DNA from: Chelydra serpentina
Taxonomy: Eukaryota > Chordata > Testudines > Chelydridae
Reading direction: 5' to 3'
Length of the DNA: 64,000 nt
NCBI GenBank assembly: GCA_037349315.1
Contig: JBAIAC010000023.1
Location: 31,534,501 to 31,598,500, forward strand
Below, in pieces: positions 11,652 through 22,641 of the stretch (within the stretch, counting starts at the first letter, position 1; every line of letters begins with the position of its first letter). A program made the translations under genes and the position numbers. The notes beneath the pieces were generated by a model that had not been told where the DNA came from, did no database searches, and saw nothing but the letters and a program-made list of their open reading frames with translations.

Positions 11652-12778
11652 CATATATTCTCTTCCTTTACACAATGACGGCAACCTCTCCTAGCATGTA
11701 GGGCCTTACCTCATTCTTATGATGAGACACCTATGAGCTAGATAGAGGGAGCTCGACAGTTCTGTGTGGTTCCACAGAAATGCTGCCCACCAAAGCTAAG
11801 AGCCAGGGTATTAAACTAGAAGCATTAAACTGTCAGAACACTCTTTGGCTGTGATTTCCCTGAAGATAGCGCACTGCTGATAGCTGCCTGTGTAAGAAAT
11901 AGCCTTATATAAATTAACCCTTTGAGATGTCACCTATGACACATCAAACAGATCTAGAGACCCAGGAGAAAGAGGAGAGAGGAAAACAAATGTCCAGTAG
12001 AACATTTGGGATTTTCACTTATACAGACAGTGACACTGAAAGGTCTGAATCTTCTCTTGATTCTGTACTGGGAAGAAGCAGGTTTTAAAAAAGGCTCCTT
12101 TAAGTAGGGGAGATGTCTTGGTACCTTCCCTGTTTAGGGAGATAGAGCCATTCACCTCCACCGTTTCAGGAGACCTGTAAAAAATCCACATCCAATTTTT
12201 GTAACATTGTTCCTGAGACATAACACTCAAAAGCTTTAAAGAGAACCCCAGAACCCTTATGAGATCAACAAAGGCTTCTATGGAAGCATGTGGCCTACAT
12301 GACGATAACCCAGTTCTCACAATGAGCTGAGTCTGCCCAGTTCAACTCACAATGCATGCATGAATGATCAGAGAGGATAACTTTTCCAAGAGGTTATCCA
12401 TTCAGATCTAAAAGGGAGATGGGTCAGTAAGAATAAGTGATCCTCAAGATTTCTGCCTTTACAGGATCAATGCCTGACTAGAGGAGACGAGTAATGAGCG
12501 ACTATTCAGAGACACAACTGCATTTAGATTTTGTATTTTTCTAGGTCAAAGCCATCTTTCTTAGGTACATTCCTTGATTTCAGTCCTTCAATGACCTGAG
12601 CTCTCGCCCCACAGCTCAATAAGATGCAAGGGACCCACTAAAGAAAAATCCAAAAGAGCCACCCAATCAAAGAAAGAAAATCATTTTTCTTTTAAGTATA
12701 AAAAAAATGCTTAAAAAAACCAAAACACCATAAGAAACTAGTGGTTCTCGCCTATGCTGCATTTTATTTCCCTAGGAT
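11652..12778. other. Intergenic stretch between two solo LTRs
   Basis: No gene or clear repeat was recognised in this 1.1 kb spacer. The minus-strand open frame at 12015-12320 has no recognisable domain. Confidence 0.35.
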
Positions 12779-12783
12779 GGGGC

Positions 12784-13892
12784 TGTGACGGTGTTCCCCA
12801 TAAAACTTTATGGGGAGATGCTCATAAATGTATAGATGTAACCAAAATATGTTTTATGCTACATGTGCCATGTAACATATCTCTGTGAAAGTTATGACCT
12901 ACTGAATTTATTCCTCCTGTTTGTATGCATGTATCATTGTTGTAGTTGAAGTTATGAATATCGGTTGTATTTCTTGAGAAAGAAATGTGCAGGTTAAGTG
13001 CCCAATCAAGAAGCACTTAACAGACAATAGAACTTGCAGTCACCAATCCACATCTGAACTTTGCTAGGAATGTGGCTGGTCTGGAACTGAGTTGTGCAGG
13101 GACAGGTGACTGGTCCATGTGACCCCAACTCCATTTGGTAACTGGATGCTACACAGGGAGAGGGAGGGGTGTCCACCCAGAGGAGAAAATCTATTTAAAC
13201 CCCGAGGAAACCCCTCCATTTTGTCTTCAGCTGGCTAAAGGAAGAAGCTCTCCACCCCCCAAGGAGACCTGAAAGAGACTGAACAAAGGACAAAGACATT
13301 AGGGGGGTGAGTGATTGCTGGACCCAGGCTAGAAGGAAGATAGCCTGTTTACTGGACCTAGTGAGGGGTTTATCTGTACACAGGGTGATTAGACATAGAA
13401 CTGCGTGTTCTATTTTATTTTATTCAGTAATTCACTTTGTTCTGTCTGTCATTACTTGACATCACTTAAATCCTATTTTCTGTACTTATTAAAATCACTT
13501 TTTACTTATTAAGTTTCCTTGAGTACGAGTTGGTACCTGGGGAAAGCAAACAGTTGTGCATATCTTTCTATCTTTGAAATAGAAGACAAACTATTTATGA
13601 GTTTACCCTGTATAAGCCTTATGCAGGGTAAAACGGATGTATTAAGGGTTTGCACCTCCTTGGAGTTGAGCAGCTGGGTGTCAAAGGCAAGAGCGCTTCC
13701 AGGGGCCTTACAGTGGTGAGTGGACTTGGTTCGGACCTGGGTCTGTGTTTGCAGCAGATCAGTGGAATCTGGCTCAAAACAGACAGGATTCGGGAGTCCC
13801 AAGCTGGAAAAGGCCTGGAAGCAGGGGCAGAAGTAGCCTTGGCACACCAGGTGGCAGCACCAAGCAGGTCTCTGTGGCCCCAACCCATCACA
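12784..13892 (+). mobile_element. Solo LTR, endogenous retrovirus-like, 1109 bp
   Basis: The element begins TGTGACGG and ends CCATCACA, with a perfect 5-bp duplication GGGGC (12779-12783 and 13893-13897). A TATA-like CTATTTAAACCCC lies near 13190, and an ATTAAA signal near 13490, giving plus orientation. It is related to the copy at 26238-27340: both share GTGCCCAATCAAGAA, TTTTGTCTTCAGCTGGCT, GATTGCTGGACCCAGGC and CACTTAAATCCTA. No viral proteins are present. The open frames inside and around it on both strands are not supported. Confidence 0.85.
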
Positions 13893-13897
13893 GGGGC

Positions 13898-15140
13898 AAC
13901 ATCCCAAGGTCTGTCCATTCTGAAAGCACAGTTGATCAAATGGGGATAGCAGATCAAGATAGTGAGTCATAGACAACGATAGTAAGACAGAGTGGAATAT
14001 GAACTTGGTTCTCTTCACACGCACACACACAAGTCCAGTCAAGTCACTTGGAAGGAGGCATCTTCACTTGATATTCTTTTTAAGGCAAGTTTTAAGTGCT
14101 TCCTTACTGAGAGGGAGGATTTTGCAACACATTCCAATGAGACAACTAAAATCTCACTCATTCCAATTGTCACAGTTCAACACAGTGGCACACGGGTCAT
14201 ATTGCATAAGAACCTAGTAAGTTCTGATAAGATGGAGAATACATGTGGCATATCCATTGATCAGTTACGCTGGAAGGTGCCTTTCCCCTAACTCATTCCT
14301 AAGTGTATGGCTTTGTTACATTTTGAGATTTGGTAATAGGAAGCAATAGGAAATGCCACAAAGTAAATAAGTCAATGTTTCAGGTGACAACAAGAAAAGC
14401 CACACCACTTCTTGAAAAGCAAAATGTCACCTCACAAACTTCCTATGTAATTCGGTATGTTTTGTGAATTCTAGAATACAGAGAAAAAGAAACCATGGTG
14501 AAGAGGTTTATTTACCCATCAGGGGATTTCAGCTATTTATTTACCCATCAGGAGATTTCAGAGTTCTGATCACTGATGTCATCCAGGTATGTGCATGCAG
14601 CCAGTTACATTCTAGCAGCTAACTCCAGGATATATAACTTGCTCTGGTTTGTATCTAATTGCAATTAAACCTGATGTACAATACTAAATTCTATATCAGG
14701 GCCCTATCCTGCAAACATTTACTTGTGGCCAAAATGTTTACTACCTCATAGTGTACAGCAATACCCAGTAGTAAGTTTGCTTGTTGCTTTTTGTAAGAGA
14801 GTCCCATGGAAATAGTGATCAGACACTAGGCTAGCTTGTGGCATCTTTCCAAACTACAAGAGTGATCATCTTTTTAAAATAAAGAATTATTGAATTTCTC
14901 ATTTTTCACAAGTTTATTTAACCCCTGAAATGGACCGAAACAGCAAACATAATAAAATTGAGCACTAATTGCTTCTGAATTTACCTCCTGTGAGTGTCAG
15001 AACGTCACTTGCCAGTGGTAGGTGCTCTACTGGCATTAAAAACTTTCCACACAGAGCAAAACATGGACTCTCAGTCTAAAGTAATAAAGTCTCCATGAGA
15101 GAGCAGAGTGTCTCTCCATTCTAACAGGCTACACCAACCA
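13898..15140. other. Anonymous stretch with a small tandem duplication
   Basis: A 28-29 bp sequence around TTTATTTACCCATCAGG occurs twice in tandem at about 14508-14566. Nothing else was recognised. Confidence 0.4.
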
Positions 15141-15144
15141 TGAG

Positions 15145-16230
15145 TAGGGTTGCCAGGTGTATGTTTCTGATCAGAACACCCGGTTGAAAAGGGACCTCGG
15201 CAGCCTTGGGACCTTGGTAGGACCCCTGCTGGGAACCACGGCCAATGGGAGCTGCAGGAGCAGCACCTGCGAACGGTGCACTGCGCAGAGTTGCCTAGCC
15301 ACTCCTCTGTGTAGGAGATGGGGGGGGGGGCGGGGGACATGCCGCTGCTTCTGGGAGCTGCTTGAGGTAAGAGCCGCCCTGAGCCTGCATCCCTGACCCC
15401 TTTCCCTGCTCCAACTCCCTGGCCCAGCCCTGATCCACCTCTAGCCCTCGGAACCCCTCGGTCCCAGCCAGGAGCACCATGCTGCATCCCACCACAGAGC
15501 CCACATCCCTACCCAGAGCCCTCACCCCCAAACCCCTCACTCCCAGCCCAGAGCACCCTCCTACCCCCCAAGTCCCTAGTGGTTAGGGTACCCACCTAGG
15601 GGGCAGGAGTCCGTGGGTCAAGTCCCCCACTCCAATCAGTCTTTCATTATTTTCTCAACAATGATACAGCTTCAACAGGAGAGATCGTCTGACATGGGAG
15701 TCCTTCAATCTCTTAGTTCAGTGGTTATAGCACTCGCCTGAGAGTTGGGAGTCCCCAGTTCAAATCCCTTCTCCCACTACTGCAGGGAGGGAAGAATTGA
15801 ACCTGGGTCTCCCACATCCTAGGTGAGTGCTCTAACCATTGGGATAGAAGTTATAAGATGACCACCATCTCCTCCTCCTTTAGCTGACTTCTGAATGGGG
15901 CCCCATATGGTACGCATACTCGGAGGGCACCTACCAGAGTGGGTCCCGTGGGCAAGACTGGCAGTTGAATGCCTATCTGCCCCTTGTTTATGAATTGCCC
16001 TGGGGCTTAGGTGGGAGATAGGCATCCAGACACCTAGAGTGAAGCAGCAGTGCATAAGCCCAGAGGCAAAAACTTAGGCGCCTATAGAATTTTCACTTTG
16101 AAAAACTTAGGCAACAAGTAAACATCGGTGCCTACAACATTCAGTGGGAGTTTTGTGAATTGTAGGGGGGGGGGGGGGGGGACTTAGGCACCTAACCTGT
16201 TCCATCCCCAAATAGAAATCTCTATTCTAG
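15145..16230. repeat. Composite interspersed repeat with tRNA-like modules
   Basis: 15145-15290 starts AGGGTTGCCAG and resembles a transposon terminus. 15578-15635 reads like a tRNA: GTGGTTAGGGTACCC, then GGGTCAAGTCCC. 15715-15775 has a second such module with GTTCAGTGGTTATAGCACTC and a box-B-like CAGTTCAAATCCC. 15790-15845 carries a similar module inverted (TTGAACCTGGGTCTCCCAC to GCTCTAACCATTGGG). From 16050, 'acttaggcgccta' phrases recur up to the 17-base G run at 16165-16181. The class is uncertain; it may be a SINE-like or composite repeat. Confidence 0.55.
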
Positions 16231-17486
16231 TCAAAGGCCCTCTTGGAGGTTCAGGGACAAAGGTATGATGTTACAGAGGGAGCCAACCCCCTTATCTACA
16301 CACTCCTGCTGGTTTTCTTCCTCTTCACAGGCAGAGGGGATAATTTGGCCCATTATTCTTTAAACAGCACAGTAGACAGTGCTATAAAACACATAAAAAG
16401 ACCAGGTCCCAGCCCTATAGCACTTGTACTCTGACAAACATGATGCACCGGACAATTGTTATTATACTAACAACACGTTGCTCTCCTGTACTTAAGGAAG
16501 ATTTCAAAGGGCATTTCAGGCATTAACTATTAGCTATGTAGCTTCACAACATCACTGTGAGATGAGTAAATATCACTATCCACCTCACATAGAGGAGGAA
16601 ATTGAGGAATGGAGTAGACTATTTATGTCCAAGAGACCAGCATATAAGCATCCTATGATGCAATCAGCACACATTAACATCACAAATGAAGGCCACGTAG
16701 GCAGGCCACCAACAAGAACCAAAACATCGACCACAAGCCCAATAAACCTCCTGCAATCTTCCTAACCACAAAAGCAGAACCTATTCCCAGTTAACATAAA
16801 GATTAGGAAAGGAATGGGATTAATACATTTGGGGAGTGGGTGGAAGGAAAAACAGGTGGGGAATCAAAAGCCAAATAGGGACGAACCTGACATAGTAAAT
16901 GGCTTTGCATAGTGCCTTAACATCAACCCTAAACTGAGAAAGCTCTGTTGTAGATAAGAACCAAAAGCCAGTCCCTCCTAACTGACTGTAACTTCAGGGC
17001 AGAGACATAGAACAAGAGACATTACTCAATTACTGAGGGCCTAGCTTATGAAAGGCCGATTATAGCAGTACCAGAATTGCAAATTAAGTGACTAGGAGGC
17101 ATAAGGAGTACAGCTCCCAGTGAAGTCACAGCAGGAGCAAATGTGGTTCACCACTTGTAAGGTTCACTAGAAAGCAACTCTCTTCCTGAGAGCAGCCAGT
17201 GTAGGTAGATTGACATCACCTCGCTTTTCTTACTCAAACGAATAGAACATCAGCATGACAACTTTCACAACAATGCAAATTAGACAGAGTGTAAACCATC
17301 TTTCCCATTTGAGTTCAGTGGAAAGATTCCCATTGACTTCAATAGACTTCAGATCAGACACAAACACAAGAGGGCATTGCCTGGTCCCGGTGACAAGAAA
17401 TTAACTCTAGCTCACCTTGTATAGGTGTCCAAGGAAGATCTTAAACAGTGGCTTCTTGGGAACCAGAAGGGAGAGAATGCCTTTGG
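16231..17486. other. Anonymous intergenic stretch
   Basis: Unique-looking AT-rich sequence; no gene, RNA or named repeat was recognised. Confidence 0.35.
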
Positions 17487-17494
17487 GAATGCTG

Positions 17495-18028
17495 CAGTGG
17501 CGTAGCCAGGTTTAGAGCACAGGGGGAGCGGCGCCTTTTTATAGCGCCGCCGCCGCTCCCCGTGTACTCACCTGGCGGTGCTTTAAAGGGCCTGGGGCTC
17601 CAGCTGCTGCGGAGCTCCTGGGCCTTTTAAAGCGCCCCCGCCCCCCGGCAGCGGGACTGGGGCGAGGGATGCTTTAAAGGGCCAGCAGCTCCCCGCAGCG
17701 GCAGGAGCCGCCTGCCTTTTAAAGTGCCCCCCCCCAGCCCCGCTGCCGGAGCTAAGCTGGGGGGGCACTTTAAAGGGCCAGCGGCTCCCCGCAGTGGCAG
17801 GAGTCGCCGGCCTTTTAAAGCGCCCCCCTCCCCCAGACCCGCTGCTGGAGCTAGGCAGGGGGGGCGCTTTAAAAGGCTGGCGGCTCCTGCCGCTGCGGGG
17901 AGCCGCTGGCCCTTTAAAGCGCCCCCCGAGCCTGGCTCCCGCGGCCGGGCTCGGGCGGCGCCTTAGCGCCGCTTTTCCTCACAGGGGGAGCAGCTGCTCC
18001 CCCTGCTCCCCGCCTAGCTACGCTACTG
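17495..18028. mobile_element. Non-autonomous hAT transposon filled with GC-rich inverted minisatellite
   Basis: The ends are CAGTGGCGTAGCCAGG and the complement of CAGTAGCGTAGCTAGG. A perfect 8-bp target duplication, GAATGCTG, lies at 17487-17494 and 18029-18036. The interior (about 17575-17925) is built from repeated blocks around CTTTAAAGGGCC and GCCTTTTAAAGCGCCCC, separated by CGGCTCC/GGAGCCG arms, so neighbouring units are inverted relative to one another. Open frames through it on both strands are a by-product of GC-rich sequence and do not encode a recognisable protein. Confidence 0.85.
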
Positions 18029-18036
18029 GAATGCTG

Positions 18037-18945
18037 GGCTCCACAGCTGGAGGTCACAGGACCAAGCTGAACTCCAGGAAATGGCACTTTTCTGTTTACT
18101 CTGATTAGATTAATCTAATTAACTTTAAGTGCTGAAGGTCATGCTGTAAATCAGCGGCAAAACTGGGACTAGAATACAGTCCTGCTCTCAATTCCATTTC
18201 TTATCCTTCTTCATGTCAGCTCTCGCTACTAGCCCCTATCTTTCCCTTATCCTTCAACTTAGATAGTGATGAACACTCACAGAAGGATTCTATAGCCACT
18301 TGCTGGCCCTAGATTTTGTAAATCTAACAGGATGATCATCCTCAAACAATTAGAAATTGCTAGTGACACCTGATTCACTTGATCTCTGAGGGGTATTTCA
18401 TTCATTTGAATAGTTCATACTTATGAAGGTCATTTATTAATATAAAACTCCCCAGCTACATCTTACATGCTGTAGTAATGCTCAGTTTGTTCTCCAGAAA
18501 AGATCAGAAGAGGCTGTTCAGAATAATGTGGAATTCTTATGTGACATGCTTAGGGTACAATCACTTGAGGTCATTATACAACTAGAAATTTAGCTCATTG
18601 AGTTGCTAACAGTACAGCTATGAGGGATGCTACAGGATAAACTGAATTATGATTAGAAGAAATTAAGAAAAAGAAGGGGGTCATGGATAATTTGACATGG
18701 GGAGATGGAACCTACTTGGCTCTGACCAGGTGAGTGTTGAACAAAACAGTAATGTTATTTATAAATAGACTCTGTATTGAATTCTGTACTGTCACATTAA
18801 CACAGTGGAGTCTGAGCCAGTGTCTCAATTTGCAGTTGAGAACAACAGGTGGTCAATCTAAATCTTGCAACTTCCTAATAATGGGCCAAATTCTTCCTTC
18901 TCTAGGGAGAACCTATACAAGAGAGGAAACTATACAACTACCTGC
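18037..18945. other. Anonymous intergenic stretch
   Basis: AT-rich, with no recognised gene or repeat. Confidence 0.35.
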
Positions 18946-19158
18946 ATCTATTCCAGAGATGGGCAGACTACGGCCCGTGGGACCATCCTGCCCAGCCCTT
19001 GAGCTCCTGGCTGGGGAGCAGGGCCATCCTTAGCCATAGGCAGAATAGGCAGCCGCCTAGGGCACCACGAGGTCTGGGGCACCACACACTCTGTGGGTGT
19101 AGTGTATTACACTGCTCCATGTAGGAATGTGCTATCAGTAGCAGTTATACACCGGCAG

Positions 19159-19276
19159 CCTGATTTTTCACCCTTGCTGTCTGGTCACCCTAGGTGGGGG
19201 GTAATTGGTGCCTATATAAGACAAAACCCCAAATATTGGGACTGGTCCTATAAAATCAGGACATCTGGTCACCCTA
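19159..19276 (+). mobile_element. Short hAT-type MITE with its left end inverted
   Basis: The body (19193-19276) matches the copies at 29805-29928 and 43846-43972: GGTAATTGGTGCCTATATAAG, then CTATAAAATCAGGACATC and the end TCTGGTCACCCTA. The left 34 bases (19159-19192) are the reverse complement of the normal left end: TGATTTTTCACCC, then CTGTCTGGTCACCCTA. As a result both termini read TCTGGTCACCCTA on the plus strand. No clean target duplication is visible. Confidence 0.75.
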
Positions 19277-20237
19277 GCTGGGGAGTGCATCTCTCCCCCG
19301 GGCTGGCAGCGATCCATCTCATCCAGGGGGAGCTGCACAGGGCAGGATGAGCTGCTGTGGCTCTGTGGGTGCCCCGTCCCTGAGATCAGATGCTGTGCTA
19401 ACTTCACCATGGTCCGTTGGGCTGGCGGTGGTGCCCAGTGGCCTGTGATCAGACCTGAAGGTTTGCTGCTGCTGTTGCTAGTCTGCACCCCAAGAGGTGG
19501 ATTTTGGGGTCCTGCAGCTTTCCACCTATCTCCTCCTCTACTGCAGCTGTTGGACCAGAAAGCTGGGGGGGGGGGGGGGGGGGGGGGAGGGAGCAAGCCA
19601 AGCATGGAAGCAGGACTGTGTTGCCATTTAGATTGTCATTTAACAACTTTGCCAAAAATGCTTGCTAACAATCCTGAATCCAATTTCAATATTTTTTTTT
19701 AAAGAATCAATATCTTAGCCAAAAACAGAAAATTAAGTTGTTGAGAATTATTTGTGACAAGTTTGGTTTGGGGCAGGGAGTGGGCCAGTTTTTATCAGAG
19801 AAACAAAAAATGTTGACTGGCTTTCCTATAGCCCTGTTTACTGTTAAATAGAGCCCTCCAATAACTGTAATATGCTCATCTCCTGACTAGTGTATAAAGT
19901 GACCATATGTTGTACAGTACTAAGAGTCTGTTGCTTTTTTCCCCAGTGAGTCAGTATAGCTTTTGCCAGCCCAAAGGTTGGGCAGTCAATGTCTTACATT
20001 TTCCCAATGTTTTGTCCAACTTTCATAAAGTAAATACATGGTTAATGTGAGCTAAAAAGGTCAGGGACACTTCCTTGTGAAGAATATGTGCAGCAGATCA
20101 TGCTAGAGCTGTGAAAATGTCAGTTTTTGATGGAACTTTAGAGGCAGTGATTTATCGTGTATTTCTGGCAGTGCCCAAAATGTGCTGTTATTGCTACCGT
20201 CTTTCCAAACAAAAATAAGGCAAAATAGGACTTCTGT

Positions 20238-20382
20238 TGGACATTTCCACTGCTTGCATCCGAAGAAGTGGGTATTGACCCACGAAAGCTTATGCTTCAA
20301 TACCTCTGTTAGTCTATAAGGTGCCACAGGACCCTTTGTCGCTTCTGCAGATCCAGACTAACACGGCTACCCCTCTGATACT
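20238..20382 (-). repeat. Short GGGGTAGCC-family repeat, with 12-bp target duplication
   Basis: It reads on the minus strand from the TATCAGAGGGGTAGCC end at 20382 to the GGATGCAAGCAG end. The perfect 12-base repeat TAGGACTTCTGT occurs at 20226-20237 and 20383-20394 on either side. Duplications of this length are typical of LINE-driven insertion, so the family behaves like a SINE. It sits inside the inner hAT element. Confidence 0.85.
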
Positions 20383-20807
20383 TAGGACTTCTGTAAAATT
20401 TCTGTGCTACCTTAATCTAGATGAGATGATTCTGTGCTGACTTCATTTTGATCACTTTGTATTTTACCTAAGAATAAAACTAGGGTTATATTTTCCCACT
20501 GCTTGGAAATACAGCTTATTAAACTGGATAATGCCATTGATCTATTTACAGTATAAGGTTGATATAGAATTGTGACTAACATTAAGACTGATGCCCATTA
20601 TACATTTAAAACTAAAAAGTGGCTTTGTAAAAATGACATGGGTTTCCAACTCTATTGTGTCTCAGTCAGGGTGGAGCACCTTGTGAGGTGTCTTCACACT
20701 AGCTCAAGGTCACAGACTCTCAGCTATCCTATTAGTTATTTTAAATAATATTTCTGATCATCTGACAATAATTTAAACAGCTATTCCTTTAAAAAACACC
20801 CTTGTAA

Positions 20808-22004
20808 GTTGTCACATCGAAAACAATTTTCCGGGTCACAAAAAGAAAACGGAAAGATGAAATAGGATTAGCTATACAAGCACAGAAGGGTTCTATACTT
20901 AAGTTTGTATGTCATGAAAACAACAAAGTTGATCAAGATCATCAAGTAACTGCCGAAGAAAATATTTATGTAGACAAAGCTCAAGAAACGCAACAACACA
21001 CAGAACAAGCATTTGAAACAGATGCAGACACAAAACAAGAAATTATAACAGTTGAAACTGTTCTAGCATGGGATATAGATGACACTGGCACAAGGCCGCA
21101 ATCTTTAAACAACGAATTCCGTGCCCTTATACTTGAGAAAGGCCTTGTGAGAATAAAAGGTCTTGAATATCCTAAAGACATTAGAGGTAGGAAATTCGCA
21201 GAAAACAATTACTACAAAAGACTTTCTAACAGTGAAATTGTCAACAGACGGTGGCTTGTGTACTCTAAATGCAAGGATGCTGTATTTTGTTTCCCATGCA
21301 AGATTTTCAATAGTTGCAATTTTAAGATAGCAACCATGGGTATTAATGATTGGAAAAATCTTAGTCACATATTACCGCAACATGAAAAGGCACAATACCA
21401 CATTGAAAGTATGCACAAATTGTGTGAGCTGAATGTAAGGTTAAAAAATCAGACAACTCTTGATGCCCAAAATCAAAGAATGCTGCAGTCAGAGAAGCAG
21501 CATTGGCGTCATGTTCTTGAACGTCTATTATCTATTGTTGAATATCTATCAACAAACAATCTTGCTTTTAGAGGAAGCATTGAGAAATTATTCCAGCCCA
21601 AAAATGGCAAAATTTGGGGCCTTGTACAACTGCTGGGAAAATTTGACACAGTGATAAATGAACATCTCCGAAGAGTAACTGAAAATGAAATACATGACCA
21701 CTATTTGGGACCAAGAATTCAAAATGAACTGATCGTGCTAATGAGTGATTAAGTGAGAGACAAAATTGTTTCATTGGTTACTTTGGCAAAATATTTTGCT
21801 GTAATTCTAGATTGCACTCCGCACATAAGTCATCAAGAACAGATGTCGTTAGTAGTGAGATTTGTTGACATTAGTGATTCAGCACAGATTACAGTTAAGG
21901 AATTGTTGATCACATTTTTAGAAGCAGATGCTTTTTTAGAAGTAGAAGTAGTTTTCCAATACTGTAAGCTTATGTTTGTGTTGCTAAGAGCAAGTCAGGC
22001 ATAG
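20808..22004 (+). pseudogene. Truncated ZMYM-like hAT transposase
   Basis: One frame is open from 20808 to 21749, interrupted by TAA at 21750-21752, and continues in the same frame to 22004. Around 21240-21320 it reads RRWLVYSKCKDAVFCFPCKIF, the TTF-type zinc-finger signature found in hAT transposases and ZMYM1/ZMYM5-like host proteins. After the stop comes KYFAVILDCTPHISHQEQMS, the first catalytic-Asp block of the hAT core. The usual middle and C-terminal dimerisation regions are absent, because the element end follows. Known: such transposases cut and paste hAT DNA. Inferred: this copy is a deletion derivative with a nonsense change. The upstream acidic, Gln-rich stretch is the N-terminus; no clear start Met was found. 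Confidence 0.8.
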
Positions 22005-22224
22005 GGGTACCAGTTTAATAATCCCGCCTAGGGCACCATAAATCCTAAGGACGGCCCTGCTGGGGAGGCTAGTCCCCGGCCCCTCCCCTGCTATCCCCCA
22101 TCCCCCACAGCCTCAGTTCGCAGGGCCGCCAGCGCTCTGGGTGGCAGGGCTGTGAGCTCCTGCCGGGCAGTGTGGCTGTCTCCGGTCGGGCGGCGCGAGT
22201 CCTGCTGCTCTGAGTGGCATGGTA

Positions 22225-22530
22225 AGGGGGCGGGGAGCAGGGGGATTGGATAAGGGGCAAAGGGTTTGGGGGGCAGTCAGGGGACTGGGAGCAGTTGGAT
22301 GGGGCAGAGGTTCTGGGGGGGCGGTCAGGGGATGGGGAACAGGGGGGCCTGTCAGGGGGCGAGAGTGTGGATAGGGATCGGGGCAGTCAGGGGACAGGGG
22401 GTGTTGGTTAGGGGTGGGGGGTCCCAGGAGGGGGCAGTCAGGGGACAAGGAGCAGGGGGGGTTGGATGAGTCGGAGGTTCTGAGGGGGGCAGTCAGGGGG
22501 GCGGGAAGTGGGAGGGGGAAGATAGGGGGT
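22225..22530 (+). repeat. G-rich minisatellite inside the outer hAT
   Basis: Degenerate units of about 35-45 bp centred on GGGGCAGTCAGGGGAC are repeated roughly seven times. Dense runs of three or more G on one strand could form G-quadruplexes. Open frames on both strands are compositional. Confidence 0.7.
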
Positions 22531-22641
22531 GGGGGCCAGGCTGTTTGGGGAGGCACAGCCTTCCTTACCCAGCCCTCCATACAGTTTCAGAACCCTGATG
22601 TGGCCCTCAGGCCAAAAGGTTTGCCCACCCCATATCTATTC

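Larger units (their letters stand above)
19019..22059 (+). mobile_element. Inner hAT transposon carrying a transposase fragment, 3041 bp
   Basis: The ends are CAGGGCCATCCTTAG and the complement of CAGGGCCGTCCTTAGG. The 8-bp duplication CTGGGGAG (19011-19018 and 22060-22067) is perfect. Both ends continue with matching subterminal sequence (GCCGCCTAGGGCACCA on the left, CCCGCCTAGGGCACCA on the right). Inside are an inverted-end MITE (19159-19276), a 23-base G run (19565-19587), a short repeat (20238-20382) and a truncated ZMYM-like transposase (20808-22004). It is non-autonomous because the C-terminal transposase is missing. Confidence 0.9.
18954..22633. mobile_element. Outer hAT-like element interrupted by a second hAT
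   Basis: The left end is CAGAGATGGGCAGACTACGG. The right end runs GGCCAAAAGGTTTGCCCACC. Both are flanked by a perfect 8-bp duplication, ATCTATTC (18946-18953 and 22634-22641). The terminal inversion is imperfect but consistent with an old hAT copy. Its own sequence is about 640 bp: 18954-19018 plus 22068-22633. The rest is the inserted element at 19019-22059. The right part contains a G-rich minisatellite (22225-22530). Confidence 0.8.

Noticed and set aside
13509..14042. 177-codon minus-strand frame with Cys-rich sequence
   Set aside because: It overlaps the solo LTR 12784-13892 and its flank, has no recognisable domain, and has competing frames on the other strand.
15715..15775. Possible functional tRNA gene
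   Set aside because: The box-like phrases lie in a repeat with an inverted partner, and a full cloverleaf with acceptor stem could not be formed by eye.
22113..22580. Pro-rich 155-codon frame on the minus strand
   Set aside because: It reads through the G-rich minisatellite inside the outer hAT element.
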